A stretch of 37,881 bases of DNA from Gemmatimonadota bacterium (lineage in GTDB: Bacteria; Gemmatimonadota; Gemmatimonadetes; Longimicrobiales; Gaopeijiaceae), in NCBI GenBank assembly GCA_012267505.1, contig JAAXGI010000063.1, forward strand, positions 1 to 37,881. The letters are read 5' to 3'. The translations under genes were made by a program, and so were the position numbers. How positions within the stretch are numbered: the first letter of the stretch is position 1; each line of letters starts with the position of its first letter. Positions 15,306-24,375 of the stretch are shown here, piece by piece. Below the pieces are notes generated by a model that searched no databases, was not told the DNA's origin, and saw nothing but the letters and a program-made list of their open reading frames with translations.

Positions 15306-17234
15306 GTGACCGTTCTAAGTCCCCTCCTCCTCCTTGCCTCGGTGGCACTCGCCGTGCCGCTCCTGATTCACCTCCTCAGGCGGCGCGATACGCGGACCCT
15401 TGTCTTCCCGGCACTCCGCTACCTCAAGCGCACCACGCGGGAGCACGCGCGTATCGTGCGGCTCCGCCAGCTCCTGCTCCTCGCCCTGCGGATCATGGCC
15501 GTGCTCCTCGCCGTCCTCGCCGGTGCCCGGCTCGTACTCCCCCTCGGCGGGAGTGACGACCCTCCGGCCGGACTTGCAATCGTCGTCGACAACGGGATCA
15601 CATCGGGGACCGTCGTCGGAAACGGGCGGCTCCTCGACTCGATCAGCGCCCGGGCCGCCCAGGCACTTGAGCGGGCCGGAGCGCGGGACCGGATCTGGAT
15701 CATCGAGACCGGGACGCCCGCGCGGCCGTCGCTGCCCCTCTCGGTGGAGGAGGCCCGCACGCGGCTCGCCTCGCTCACCCCCACGCACGTGACACCGGAC
15801 CTTCGCGGCGCGCTCGAACGGGCGGCGGACCTCCTAGACGCCGGCGCGCCCGAAACGAGGGAGGTCCTCCTCATCGCCGACCTCGATCGCGCTGCGCTCG
15901 AGGGAGGCGAACCTGGGGGCGAGACACATCCCGAGCGGGTCGTGATCGCTCCCCCGCCGGGGCGGCCGCCTGGAAACCGCGGGATCGGCGGGCTTCTGAT
16001 GTCGGGCGGATTCGTACCGAGGGCCGGAGACCCCGGCGAGATCGAGGTGTCGCTGGCAGGTACCGGCGCCGGAGGCTCCGCCGTGCGCGGCTATCTTGGG
16101 GATCGCCTCATCGGGACCTCTGTGGCCGGGCCGGACGGCTGGGCCGTCCTCACGCTCCCCCGCCTCCCGGCCGGCTGGGCCACGGGCCGTGTCGAGATCG
16201 AGCCCGACAATCTCCGGGGCGACGACATCGTGCACTTCGCCTTCCGGACGATTCCCCCTCCCGCGGTGGGCATCCCCGGGCAACTCGCGCTGTTCGCCGA
16301 GGAAGCACTCTCTGTGCTCGACGAAGCCGGGCGCATACGCCTCGCGGGCGAGGAAGAGGCGTCGGTCGAGATACTGAGCGGTGGCGCGCTGCGGACTCCA
16401 GCCGACCGGGCGGCGGTGATCCTGATCCCGCCCGACGAACCGGCGCTCCTCCCCTCTCTCAACCGCGAGCTGGGTCGCCTCCTCCCCGGGTGGAGCCTCG
16501 AGCCCGGGACGCTGCCCGAAGGCACCGAGCTCAGCGTCGCCGCCGGCCAGCTGGTGGACATCCTCCCCGCCCGGCTCGGCGTTCGGGAAACCTATCGTAT
16601 CGGAATCCCGGACGGCGCGACGGACTGGTCGCCTCTCCTCACCCTCTCCAACGGCGAGCCGTGGCTCGTCGAGGCGGTGAGCGACGGAAGACCCGTCATG
16701 ATCCTCGCCTCCCCGCTCACCGAACGAGCCTCGGACCTTCCGGCTTCGACATCGATGCTTCCTGTTCTAGAGATTCTGACCGGCCATACGCCCGGCTCCC
16801 GGACGGCGCGTCGCGCCGTGGCGGGTGAACCCTTCCCGCTCCCGGATGGCGCCGAGACGGTGGCCCGACCGGACGGGACTGCACACCCGGTGTCCGGAGG
16901 CACCGATTACGCGGAAACCGAGGCCGCGGGCGTCTACGACGTGCTCGGTGCGGGGGACTCGATCCTCGCCCGCGTTGCCGTCAACGCAGCAGCAGCGACA
17001 GGCGAGAGCGTGGACGCTGGGGAGGCGGCGCGGCTCCTAGCCGGGGCGTGGCCGGAGGCCGAGCCCGGCGATCCCTGGCCGGACGCGATCCTTCGGGACC
17101 GCGATGGGAGCGAGGTTGGCCGTCCGCTCCTCCTCGCGCTCCTCCTCGTCCTAATCGCCGAAGGGTGGCTCGCATCCCTCGGCACGGGGTCGCGGCCGTC
17201 GAGGACGCCGTCCGCCGATACACTCTCCCGGTGA
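15306..17234 (+). CDS. BatA-type membrane protein (aerotolerance regulator N-terminal family)
   Basis: 642 aa from GTG 15306, 7 nt after the DUF58 stop. The N-terminus is the BatA_N unit: a first membrane segment (about 5-24), the conserved linker RRRDTRTLVFPALRYL (25-40), and a second membrane segment (about 55-75). A periplasmic vWA-like domain follows (AIVVDNGITSGT; the metal-site serine pattern is incomplete). Residues of about 280-560 form a large domain of glutamine-amidotransferase-like type often seen in this family. A single membrane helix near residues 606-626 closes the protein. It probably acts with DUF58 in the inner membrane. Its stop overlaps the GTG of mfd by 4 nt (GTGA), an uncommon pairing of an envelope gene with a DNA-repair translocase. 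Confidence 0.85.
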   Translation: MTVLSPLLLLASVALAVPLLIHLLRRRDTRTLVFPALRYLKRTTREHARIVRLRQLLLLALRIMAVLLAVLAGARLVLPLGGSDDPPAGLAIVVDNGITSGTVVGNGRLLDSISARAAQALERAGARDRIWIIETGTPARPSLPLSVEEARTRLASLTPTHVTPDLRGALERAADLLDAGAPETREVLLIADLDRAALEGGEPGGETHPERVVIAPPPGRPPGNRGIGGLLMSGGFVPRAGDPGEIEVSLAGTGAGGSAVRGYLGDRLIGTSVAGPDGWAVLTLPRLPAGWATGRVEIEPDNLRGDDIVHFAFRTIPPPAVGIPGQLALFAEEALSVLDEAGRIRLAGEEEASVEILSGGALRTPADRAAVILIPPDEPALLPSLNRELGRLLPGWSLEPGTLPEGTELSVAAGQLVDILPARLGVRETYRIGIPDGATDWSPLLTLSNGEPWLVEAVSDGRPVMILASPLTERASDLPASTSMLPVLEILTGHTPGSRTARRAVAGEPFPLPDGAETVARPDGTAHPVSGGTDYAETEAAGVYDVLGAGDSILARVAVNAAAATGESVDAGEAARLLAGAWPEAEPGDPWPDAILRDRDGSEVGRPLLLALLLVLIAEGWLASLGTGSRPSRTPSADTLSR

Positions 17235-20200
17235 GTCTGTCCCACCCGGTCCTCAAGTCGATCGACCGGACCGCCTTGGCCGCAAGGCTTCGGAACGGAC
17301 TCCCCCGTGCGGGGGAGCGAACCGCGATCGGCGGAATCGTGGGCTCCTCCGGCACCGCGCTCGTCGCCACCCTCTACGCGACGCATCCGCGTCGGATCTT
17401 CGTTCTCCTCGCGCCGGATCCGGGCGCCGCGGACGAGGCGGAAGCGGACCTCGAGTCACTACTCGGGAGTGGCGTCGCCCATCTCTTTCCGCAAAACGAG
17501 AGCGGTACCGTGGGCCGAGAGGACAACGACCCCCGGATCGACGCACTCCGGGTCGAGGCGGTCGAGGCACTCCTGGGCGAGGGGGGACGCATCTTCGTGA
17601 CGACCCTGCGCGCGCTCCGGGAGCGGATGGCCGTCCCCGAACGGCTGGCCGATCTCCACCTCAACCTCGAAACCGGCCAGGGAATCCGCCTCGTGGCGCT
17701 CGTCGAGCGGCTCGAGTCGATGGGCTACGAGAGGACATCGCTCGTCGAGGAGATTGGCCAGTACGCGCTTCGGGGCGGAGTCGTCGACATCTTCTCCCTC
17801 GGCCTAGCCGACCCAATCCGGATCGAGTTCTTCGGAAACGAGATCGCGATGATCCGCTCCTTCGAGGTCACCGATCAACGCTCGACCGGCGACATGCCCT
17901 CGATCCGCCTGCTCCCCGCAGCTTTCCCGGGCGAGGATGGTCTGAGCGGAGAGGCCGCCCGCCCGAAAAGCCTCCTCGAGATCCTCCCCTCTGAAGCGAT
18001 CCTGGTTGCAGGCGACGAAGCCGCGCGGGAAGACGCCGCGACGGACCGTCGACCGGCGGGCCAGAGGAGCGCTCTCGCGCCGGGCGTGGACCAGGGGCTC
18101 CTCATGGCGCCGGCTGAGGTCCGGAGACTCGTGCTCCGATTCCCGCGTCTCGTGCTCACCCCGGCGGCGGGCCACGATCTCTGCCTCGGGGCGAGCCGCC
18201 CGCCCGCGATCGAACGAAAGATGGAGCGCCTCGTCTCCTTTCTCCGGGCAGAGACAGCACGCGGGGCGCGGACTCTCATCCTCTGCGACAACGGCGGGCA
18301 GATCGAGCGACTCGAGGAAATCCTGTCGGAATCGGGGCCGGAGATTCCCGGCGTCCAGGTCGGACTCGGGACGCTGGAGGCCGGGTTCCGCATCGCGGGC
18401 GGGCGGCCTATCAACGTTCTAACTGACCACGAGATCTTCCGCCGCAGGCGGAGGATCCTCGCGCGACGGCGCTTCCGTGGCGCCATGGCACTCGAGAGCG
18501 TGGCGCAGCTCGCTCCCGGCGACTACGTGGTCCACATGGAGCATGGCATCGGGCGATTCCAAGGGCTCAGGCGGATCGAGATCCACGGCGAGAGCCTCGA
18601 GGTCCTCGTGATCTGCTACGCAAACGGCGAGACGCTGAACCTCCCCGTCTACCGCCTCGACCGTATCGAGCGGTGGATCGGCGAGAGCGAAGAGGCGGAG
18701 CCGCCCGCTGTGCACCGGATCGGGGGCCGGCGCTGGAAGGCGCTCCGCCGGAGAACCGAGGCCGCCATCGAGAAGCTGACAAGGGAGCTACTCGATCTCT
18801 ACGCCGAGCGGGAGGTCGCGGAGGGATTCGCATTCTCCCCGGACTCGAGGTGGCAGACCGAGATGGAAGCCGGGTTCCTCTACGAGGACACGCCGGACCA
18901 GCAGCGGGTCACACGGGAGGTGAAGCGCGACATGGAGTCGCCTCGGCCCATGGATCGCCTGATCTGCGGCGACGTGGGGCTCGGGAAGACGGAGGTGGCC
19001 ATCCGCGCCGCCTTCAAGGCCGTCCTAGACGGAAAACAGGTCGCGCTCCTCGCACCGACGACGATCCTCGTCGAGCAGCACGAGCGTACATTCGCCGAAC
19101 GGCTCGCGGACTTTCCTGTCCGCGTGGAGTCGATCTCGCGCTTCCGGACCGGGCGCCAGCAACGGCAAACCGTCGCGGACCTCGCTGCCGGGAAAGTGGA
19201 CATCGTCGTCGGGACGCACCGACTCCTCTCCGGTGACCTAGCCTTCCGCGACCTGGGACTCCTGATCGTGGACGAGGAGCAGCGGTTCGGAGTGAGGCAC
19301 AAGGAGGCGCTCAAACGGCTTCGCGCGAGTGTCGACGTCCTCACCCTCACAGCCACGCCGATCCCCCGCACCCTGCAGCTCTCCCTTGCGGGCGTGCGGA
19401 GCCTCTCGTTTATCCGGACCGCGCCGCGCGACCGCCTCTCGGTCGTCACCCGGGCGGTGCCTTGGAGCGACACGATCATCGCTGAGGTCCTCGGCCGCGA
19501 AATGGACCGCGCCGGCCAAGCCTTCTTCCTGCACAACCGGGTCCAGACGATCGACACCGTCGCCGCGAGGCTCCGGCACATCCTTCCCGAAGCGCGCATC
19601 TCGGTGGCCCACGGGCAGATGCCCGCCTCCAAGCTTGATCGCGTCATGCGGGACTTCATCGGGGGGGGCGTGGACGTCCTAGTCTGCTCATCGATCATCG
19701 AGAACGGGCTCGATGTCCCGAACGCGAACACCCTCGTGGTGGACCGGGCCGACCGCTTCGGGCTCGCCCAGCTATATCAGATCCGCGGTCGGGTCGGCCG
19801 GTCGAACCGGCGCGCCTTCTGCTACCTCATCGTGCCGGAGGCGATGACCCCCGATGCCGAGACGCGGATCCGGCTCCTCGAACGCTACACGGAGCTCGGA
19901 AGCGGCTACCAAGTGGCGCTCCGGGACCTGGAGATCCGCGGCGCGGGTAACCTCCTAGGGCAGGACCAGTCGGGGTTCGCGCACGCCGTAGGAATGGACA
20001 CGTATCTCCGACTCCTAGAGGAGGCGGTCCGGAGGATCCGGCGCGGACCGGCGGAAGAGCGAGAGTTCCCCGAGCCGGACGTCTTGCTCCCGGGCTCGGC
20101 GTATATCCCCGACGACTACGTCCCGGATGCCGGCCAGAAGCTGCATCTCTACCGGAGGCTCTCGAAGCTCGAGGACCGCTCCGAGATCGCCGGGCTCCGT

Positions 20201-20530
20201 GAGGAGATCCGCGACCGGTTCGGACCGCTCCCCGAGGAGGTCGAGTGGCTCGTCGACGCGAGGCTGCTTCGTCTCCTCGGCCAGCGGCTGGGAGTCGAGA
20301 GGATCTTCGTGCGCGGGGGCGAGGGACGTCTCACCTTCCGGTCTGACGCGAACCCCAGGATGGCGGCTCTCGAGGGGCCCCTCAGGGACCGGCAGGTCGC
20401 TGTCGGCGTGAGACGCATGACCCCGCTATCGCTTTCGCTGACGCGGGTAGGGCCGGAGGCGCTCGCGCGCACGCTGATCCGGGCACTCGACGCGATGGCG
20501 GCGGCCCCCGGGCCAGCTGCTTGGCGCTAG
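17231..20530 (+). CDS. mfd: Transcription-repair coupling factor Mfd
   Basis: 1099 aa from GTG 17231, overlapping the previous stop; the frame continues upstream inside the BatA-like gene without family similarity. Mfd removes RNA polymerase stalled at lesions and recruits UvrA. The N-terminal UvrB-homology modules (about 30-330) include the LVEEIGQYALRGGVVDIF stretch. The RNA-polymerase interaction domain (about 425-490) is typical: PGDYVVHMEHGIGRFQGL. The RecG-like translocase has FLYEDTPDQ, Walker A GDVGLGKT (580-587), DEEQ (681-684), TATPIPRTLQ and the motif VI region YQIRGRVGRS. The C-terminal D7 module (LHLYRRLSKLED) completes it. All domains are present at near usual length (about 1150). 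A parvulin gene follows after 33 nt. Confidence 0.98.
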   Translation: MSLSHPVLKSIDRTALAARLRNGLPRAGERTAIGGIVGSSGTALVATLYATHPRRIFVLLAPDPGAADEAEADLESLLGSGVAHLFPQNESGTVGREDNDPRIDALRVEAVEALLGEGGRIFVTTLRALRERMAVPERLADLHLNLETGQGIRLVALVERLESMGYERTSLVEEIGQYALRGGVVDIFSLGLADPIRIEFFGNEIAMIRSFEVTDQRSTGDMPSIRLLPAAFPGEDGLSGEAARPKSLLEILPSEAILVAGDEAAREDAATDRRPAGQRSALAPGVDQGLLMAPAEVRRLVLRFPRLVLTPAAGHDLCLGASRPPAIERKMERLVSFLRAETARGARTLILCDNGGQIERLEEILSESGPEIPGVQVGLGTLEAGFRIAGGRPINVLTDHEIFRRRRRILARRRFRGAMALESVAQLAPGDYVVHMEHGIGRFQGLRRIEIHGESLEVLVICYANGETLNLPVYRLDRIERWIGESEEAEPPAVHRIGGRRWKALRRRTEAAIEKLTRELLDLYAEREVAEGFAFSPDSRWQTEMEAGFLYEDTPDQQRVTREVKRDMESPRPMDRLICGDVGLGKTEVAIRAAFKAVLDGKQVALLAPTTILVEQHERTFAERLADFPVRVESISRFRTGRQQRQTVADLAAGKVDIVVGTHRLLSGDLAFRDLGLLIVDEEQRFGVRHKEALKRLRASVDVLTLTATPIPRTLQLSLAGVRSLSFIRTAPRDRLSVVTRAVPWSDTIIAEVLGREMDRAGQAFFLHNRVQTIDTVAARLRHILPEARISVAHGQMPASKLDRVMRDFIGGGVDVLVCSSIIENGLDVPNANTLVVDRADRFGLAQLYQIRGRVGRSNRRAFCYLIVPEAMTPDAETRIRLLERYTELGSGYQVALRDLEIRGAGNLLGQDQSGFAHAVGMDTYLRLLEEAVRRIRRGPAEEREFPEPDVLLPGSAYIPDDYVPDAGQKLHLYRRLSKLEDRSEIAGLREEIRDRFGPLPEEVEWLVDARLLRLLGQRLGVERIFVRGGEGRLTFRSDANPRMAALEGPLRDRQVAVGVRRMTPLSLSLTRVGPEALARTLIRALDAMAAAPGPAAWR

Positions 20531-20563
20531 GCGATGTACGGACACGGAGCGAGGAGGAAGCAG

Positions 20564-21991
20564 ATGGGCGGTGTCGGGAGGGCGTTGGTCGTCGCTCCAC
20601 TCCTGCTCGGCGCCTCCGGATGCGGGAGCGGCCTCGACCCGGACGCCGTGGCCCGCGCGGGAGACTTCCAGCTCGGTACGGAGGCGGCCGCTTCGTTCCT
20701 CGCACCGGTCTCCGCCCTTCCGAACGATCCCGCCGTGGCAGAGGCGACCGTCAACATCTGGATTGACTACGTGCTCCTCGCCTGGGCCGTCAACCGAGGG
20801 GAGGTCGACGGTCTCGCCCTTGATGTGATCCTCGAGGACACCGCGGACCGTCAACTCGTCGACCGGCTTCGCGAGCAGACGATCCAGCTCGACACGACGA
20901 TCACAGACGAAGAACTCGAGGCCACTTTCGACCTCGAGCGTCCGGGTGAGGAGGTCCGGGCCAGGCACATCCTCTTCGCGGCGCAGGCGGGCCTCCCGGC
21001 AAGCCGCCTGGACTCGATCCGCTCGGTCGCGGAAGCGGTCCGGGCGCGCGCGCTCGCGGGCGAGGACTTCGGGCGTCTGGCCGAGGAGTTCTCCGACGAC
21101 CGCGGCTCGGCCGTAGCCGGTGGAGACCTGGGGTTCTTCGGACGGGGCGAGATGGTGCCCCCCTTCGAGGAGGCGGCCTTCGCGCTCGAGCCGGGCGAGA
21201 CCTCCGGAGTCGTCGAGAGCGACTTCGGGCTGCATGTGATCCGCATCGAGGACCGCCGCTTCCCTGCCCTCTCCTCGATCGCCGAGGAGTACCGCACACA
21301 GCTCCAGAGGGAGCGCATCATGGTGGCCGAGTCGACCTATCTCGCAGACCTCGAAAACCGGGCGAACATGCAGGTCGACCCGGCTGCTGTGGCTCTGGTC
21401 CGCAGGATCACTGGAAACCCCGGAGAGGCCCTCTCCGGGAATGAGAGGGCTGCGGTTCTGGTTCGTTGGACGGGCGGAGAGTACACCGCAGAGGCATTCA
21501 GGGACTTCATCGGGGGCCAGCCCGAGGAGGTCCTTGCACAGATCACAGCTGCGCCGGACATCCAGATCGAAGCACTTCTGGGCGACCTTGGCCGGGACCG
21601 ACTTCTCGTCAACGAGGCCGGGGAACTCGGCATCCGGCTTTCGGCAGAAGAGCGGGCCGAGCTTCGCGCCGGGGTCGTCGGCGAGTACAGGATGATCGCC
21701 GGCCTCCTTGGCGTGGACTCCCTCGAGACAGTCGGCGGAACTTCACTCTCCACGACGGTCGAGGCCGCGGCGCTCGAACTCATGCGCCGGGTTGTGGCAA
21801 GCGAGCAGGACCTGATCCCACTCGGGAACCTCGCCGTCCCCCTCCGGGACCGCTACGGCTACCAAGTCGCCGACGATGCGGCGCTCCGGATTGTGAGCCG
21901 CGTCAACGAGCTCCGCGGGGCGGCGGCGGGAGCCGGTCTCGCGGAGCCGGGAGCGCCCGCTGAGGGTGCGGGACCGCCTTCGCAGCCGTGA
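20564..21991 (+). CDS. Lipoprotein peptidyl-prolyl isomerase, PpiC/parvulin family
   Basis: 475 aa. The frame opens at ATG 20534, but GAGGAGG sits 6 nt before ATG 20564, so that start is chosen. It gives a compact signal with a lipobox-like GASGC and Cys20 as the lipidation site. A SurA_N-like helical region (about 25-125) precedes a parvulin domain at about 131-230 with VRARHILFAAQ, SDDRGSAVAGGDLGFFGRGEMVPPFEEAAFAL and FGLHVIRIED, a complete set of parvulin motifs. The second half (about 240-475) is helical and Glu-rich, of unknown function. It likely sits anchored in the periplasmic face and helps fold exported proteins together with the downstream SurA. Confidence 0.9.
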   Translation: MGGVGRALVVAPLLLGASGCGSGLDPDAVARAGDFQLGTEAAASFLAPVSALPNDPAVAEATVNIWIDYVLLAWAVNRGEVDGLALDVILEDTADRQLVDRLREQTIQLDTTITDEELEATFDLERPGEEVRARHILFAAQAGLPASRLDSIRSVAEAVRARALAGEDFGRLAEEFSDDRGSAVAGGDLGFFGRGEMVPPFEEAAFALEPGETSGVVESDFGLHVIRIEDRRFPALSSIAEEYRTQLQRERIMVAESTYLADLENRANMQVDPAAVALVRRITGNPGEALSGNERAAVLVRWTGGEYTAEAFRDFIGGQPEEVLAQITAAPDIQIEALLGDLGRDRLLVNEAGELGIRLSAEERAELRAGVVGEYRMIAGLLGVDSLETVGGTSLSTTVEAAALELMRRVVASEQDLIPLGNLAVPLRDRYGYQVADDAALRIVSRVNELRGAAAGAGLAEPGAPAEGAGPPSQP

Positions 21992-22048
21992 GAATCGCCC
22001 CCGTCCGGAACTGGCGCTCGGGAGGCGCGGTACTCTTGGCGAGCCCCG

Positions 22049-23440
22049 ATGTCCCGCAGTCCCCGGATGGAGTCAGCCGTGCGGTGTGATCCCCGCCGAG
22101 TCCCGGTCCGAGCCCTCGCCGCGCTCTTCCTCACGGCCTTGGCGGGCGCCCCGGGGGCGCCGCTTGCGGCACAGACCCCGGAGTTTCTCCCGAGTCCCGG
22201 GCTCGAAGGCAACCTCGTGGACCGTGTCGTCGCCACTGTGGGCGATTCTGCCGTCTTCCTCTCCCAAATCCAAGAACAGGTCCTGCGACTGCGCGCATCC
22301 GGCATGCCGATCCCTGAGGATCCGGAGGAGCAGCGCGAGCTCGAACGGGAGGTCCTCGACGAAATCGTCAACCAGATGCTCATCCTGAACGCCGCGGCGC
22401 AGGATACGATGATGACCGTTCCGGAGGGCCGTCTCGATCAGGAAACCGAGCAGGCGTGGCAGGACGCCGTCCGCCGCTTCGGCTCGGAGGCGACGATGCT
22501 CGTTGCGCTTGAAAGCGAGGGCATGACGATCGCCGAGTACCGGGGGGCGCTTCGCGAGGAGATCAGGAAGGGGCTTCTCAGCGAGAGATTCGTGCAGTCC
22601 GAACTGAGCGAGGCCCGGATCGTACCCGTGGAGGAGGCGGAGATGCGGGCGTTCTTCGAGCGGGAACGGGCAAGCCTGGGCGAGCGTCCGGCGACGATCA
22701 CCTTCGACCAGGTGCTCTTCTCCCCAATACCCTCCGATTCCGTCAAGGCAAGCGCGAGAGAGCGTGCCCGCGAGTTCCTCGCGCTGCTTGAGGACGGCGA
22801 GGATTTCGCCGAGCTGGCGACCCGGTTCTCCGACGACCCCGGCTCCGCCCAGCGGGGGGGAGACCTAGGGTGGATCCGGCGCGGAATGATGGTCCCGGAA
22901 TTCGAGGATGCGGCTTTCGGGCTTTTCCGCGAGGAAGTCAGCGACGTCGTGGACAGCCAGTTCGGGTCACATATCCTCCAGGTACAGCGGATCCGCGGCC
23001 CGGAGAGGATGGTCCGTCACATCCTGATTGCAACGCAACCGACCCCTGGCGACATCACGAGGGCGAGGGAGCGGGCCGCCGAAGTACGGACCGCAGTCGA
23101 CGGAGGCACCGCGCTCTCCGAGTTCTATGAAGAGGGGGAGGAGATCGGGCTACCGCACCCGATGACGCTCCCGCGCGACCGGCTCGGACAGCTCCCCTCC
23201 GGGCTCGCCCGGGCGCTTGACCGCGCTGCCGAGGGCGAAGTACTCGGTCCGATCGAGGTCGAGGCCGAACCCGGCCGCCCCGCCTATGCTGTCGTGCACG
23301 TGGAGGAGATCCGCGAAGCCGGCGTCCTAGGCTACGAGGACGTGAGAGATCAGATCCGGGGCGTCCTCCAAGACGAGCGTCTCCAAGACGAGCTGCTGGA
23401 GCGGCTCCGGAGCAGGATCCACGTAGACGTGCGTTGGTAG
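22049..23440 (+). CDS. surA: SurA-like periplasmic chaperone/PPIase
   Basis: 463 aa from ATG 22049; ATG 22067 is an alternative, and no ribosome site decides. A Sec signal (residues of about 20-41, ending PLAAQ) exports it. SurA_N spans about 54-190 (VDRVVATVGDSAVFLSQIQEQV). Parvulin domain 1 lies at about 216-315 (ITFDQVLFS..SDDPGSAQRGGDLGWIRRGMMVPEFEDAAFGL..FGSHILQVQRI). Parvulin domain 2 at about 321-420 begins MVRHILIATQ but lacks the GGDLG part and is degenerate. SurA escorts outer-membrane proteins to the Bam complex. It is one of two adjacent parvulin genes here, 57 nt after the lipoprotein one. Its stop overlaps pdxA by 7 nt, an arrangement also known from enterobacteria (surA-pdxA). 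Confidence 0.93.
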   Translation: MSRSPRMESAVRCDPRRVPVRALAALFLTALAGAPGAPLAAQTPEFLPSPGLEGNLVDRVVATVGDSAVFLSQIQEQVLRLRASGMPIPEDPEEQRELEREVLDEIVNQMLILNAAAQDTMMTVPEGRLDQETEQAWQDAVRRFGSEATMLVALESEGMTIAEYRGALREEIRKGLLSERFVQSELSEARIVPVEEAEMRAFFERERASLGERPATITFDQVLFSPIPSDSVKASARERAREFLALLEDGEDFAELATRFSDDPGSAQRGGDLGWIRRGMMVPEFEDAAFGLFREEVSDVVDSQFGSHILQVQRIRGPERMVRHILIATQPTPGDITRARERAAEVRTAVDGGTALSEFYEEGEEIGLPHPMTLPRDRLGQLPSGLARALDRAAEGEVLGPIEVEAEPGRPAYAVVHVEEIREAGVLGYEDVRDQIRGVLQDERLQDELLERLRSRIHVDVRW

Positions 23441-24375
23441 GGGGGCCGAAGAGGCTCGCCGTCACGGTGGGCGATCCACGCGGGATCGGGCCCGAGATTC
23501 TGCCAGCCGCCCTTCGTGCATACTTCGCGGACGGATCAGACGCCGAAATCGTGGTGCTGGGTGACGTGCGGAGCCTCTCGGGTCTGCCGGCGGAGTGCCG
23601 CTGCCGCCCGGTCGGACGCTTTGCGGGTGATCTCCAGAGCGCCGGAACCGTGTCGTTGCGCGCTATTGAGGAGGCGGTATCGCTCGCGCGCCGGGGAGAG
23701 GTGGACGCACTCGTCACCGGACCGGTCCACAAGCCGGCGCTCCAAGCGGCGGGCGTGGGGCACCCAGGACAGACGGAACTACTCCAAGAGCTGACGGCCG
23801 CGCGCCGCGTGGGGATGCTGATGCACGCCGGCCCGTCGCGCGGCACCGGCCCGCTCCGCGTTCTCTTGGCAACCACTCACCACCCTCTTCGCCGCGTCGC
23901 GTCGCTCGTTACCGCCGAGCTCCTCGTGGATCAGGTCGCGCTCCTCGCCTCCCATCTTGTGCGGGGGTGGCAGATCGAGCAGCCCCGGATCGCGGTCTGC
24001 GGGCTCAATCCGCACGCGTCCGACGGCGGGCTCTTCGGAAACGAGGAGGAGACGGTGTTCGTACCCGCCATCGAGTCGCTCCGGCATTCCGGGATCGATG
24101 CGACCGGGCCCCACCCTGCGGATACGGTCTTCCTCAGGATGGTAAGAGGTGAGGCGGACGCCGTGGTCGTCCCCTATCACGACGTGGGGATGGCCGTCTT
24201 CAAAACGCTAGCCTTCGGGCGAGGCGTCAACACGACACTCGGGCTCCCCTTCCCCCGCACATCGCCCGACCACGGGACGGCCTTCGATCGGGTGGGCACC
24301 GGTAGCGCGGACCCGACATCCTTCACCGAGGCGGTCCGGCTCGCGGCCCGCCTCGCCGCGCACGCGGGTCCATGA
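23434..24375 (+). CDS. pdxA: 4-hydroxythreonine-4-phosphate dehydrogenase (PdxA)
   Basis: 313 aa from TTG 23434, the only start before the first family motif; it overlaps the surA stop by 7 nt. PdxA oxidises 4-hydroxythreonine-4-phosphate with NAD in the DXP-dependent vitamin B6 route. Motifs: VTVGDPRGIGPE (10-21), VTGPVHKPAL, GHPGQTELL (109-117), GLNPHASDGGLFGNEE (190-205), YHDVGMAVFK (248-257) and RTSPDHGTAFD. The three metal-binding histidines fall at His149 (TTHH), His194 and His280. It shares the surA-pdxA order of other diderms, then overlaps the delta-prime-like gene by 4 nt. PdxJ, its partner, is not in the window. Confidence 0.95.
   Translation: MVGGPKRLAVTVGDPRGIGPEILPAALRAYFADGSDAEIVVLGDVRSLSGLPAECRCRPVGRFAGDLQSAGTVSLRAIEEAVSLARRGEVDALVTGPVHKPALQAAGVGHPGQTELLQELTAARRVGMLMHAGPSRGTGPLRVLLATTHHPLRRVASLVTAELLVDQVALLASHLVRGWQIEQPRIAVCGLNPHASDGGLFGNEEETVFVPAIESLRHSGIDATGPHPADTVFLRMVRGEADAVVVPYHDVGMAVFKTLAFGRGVNTTLGLPFPRTSPDHGTAFDRVGTGSADPTSFTEAVRLAARLAAHAGP

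Noticed and set aside
20534-20563. Earlier ATG for the lipoprotein parvulin
   Set aside because: It lacks a ribosome site while GAGGAGG sits in front of ATG 20564, which also gives a normal lipoprotein signal.
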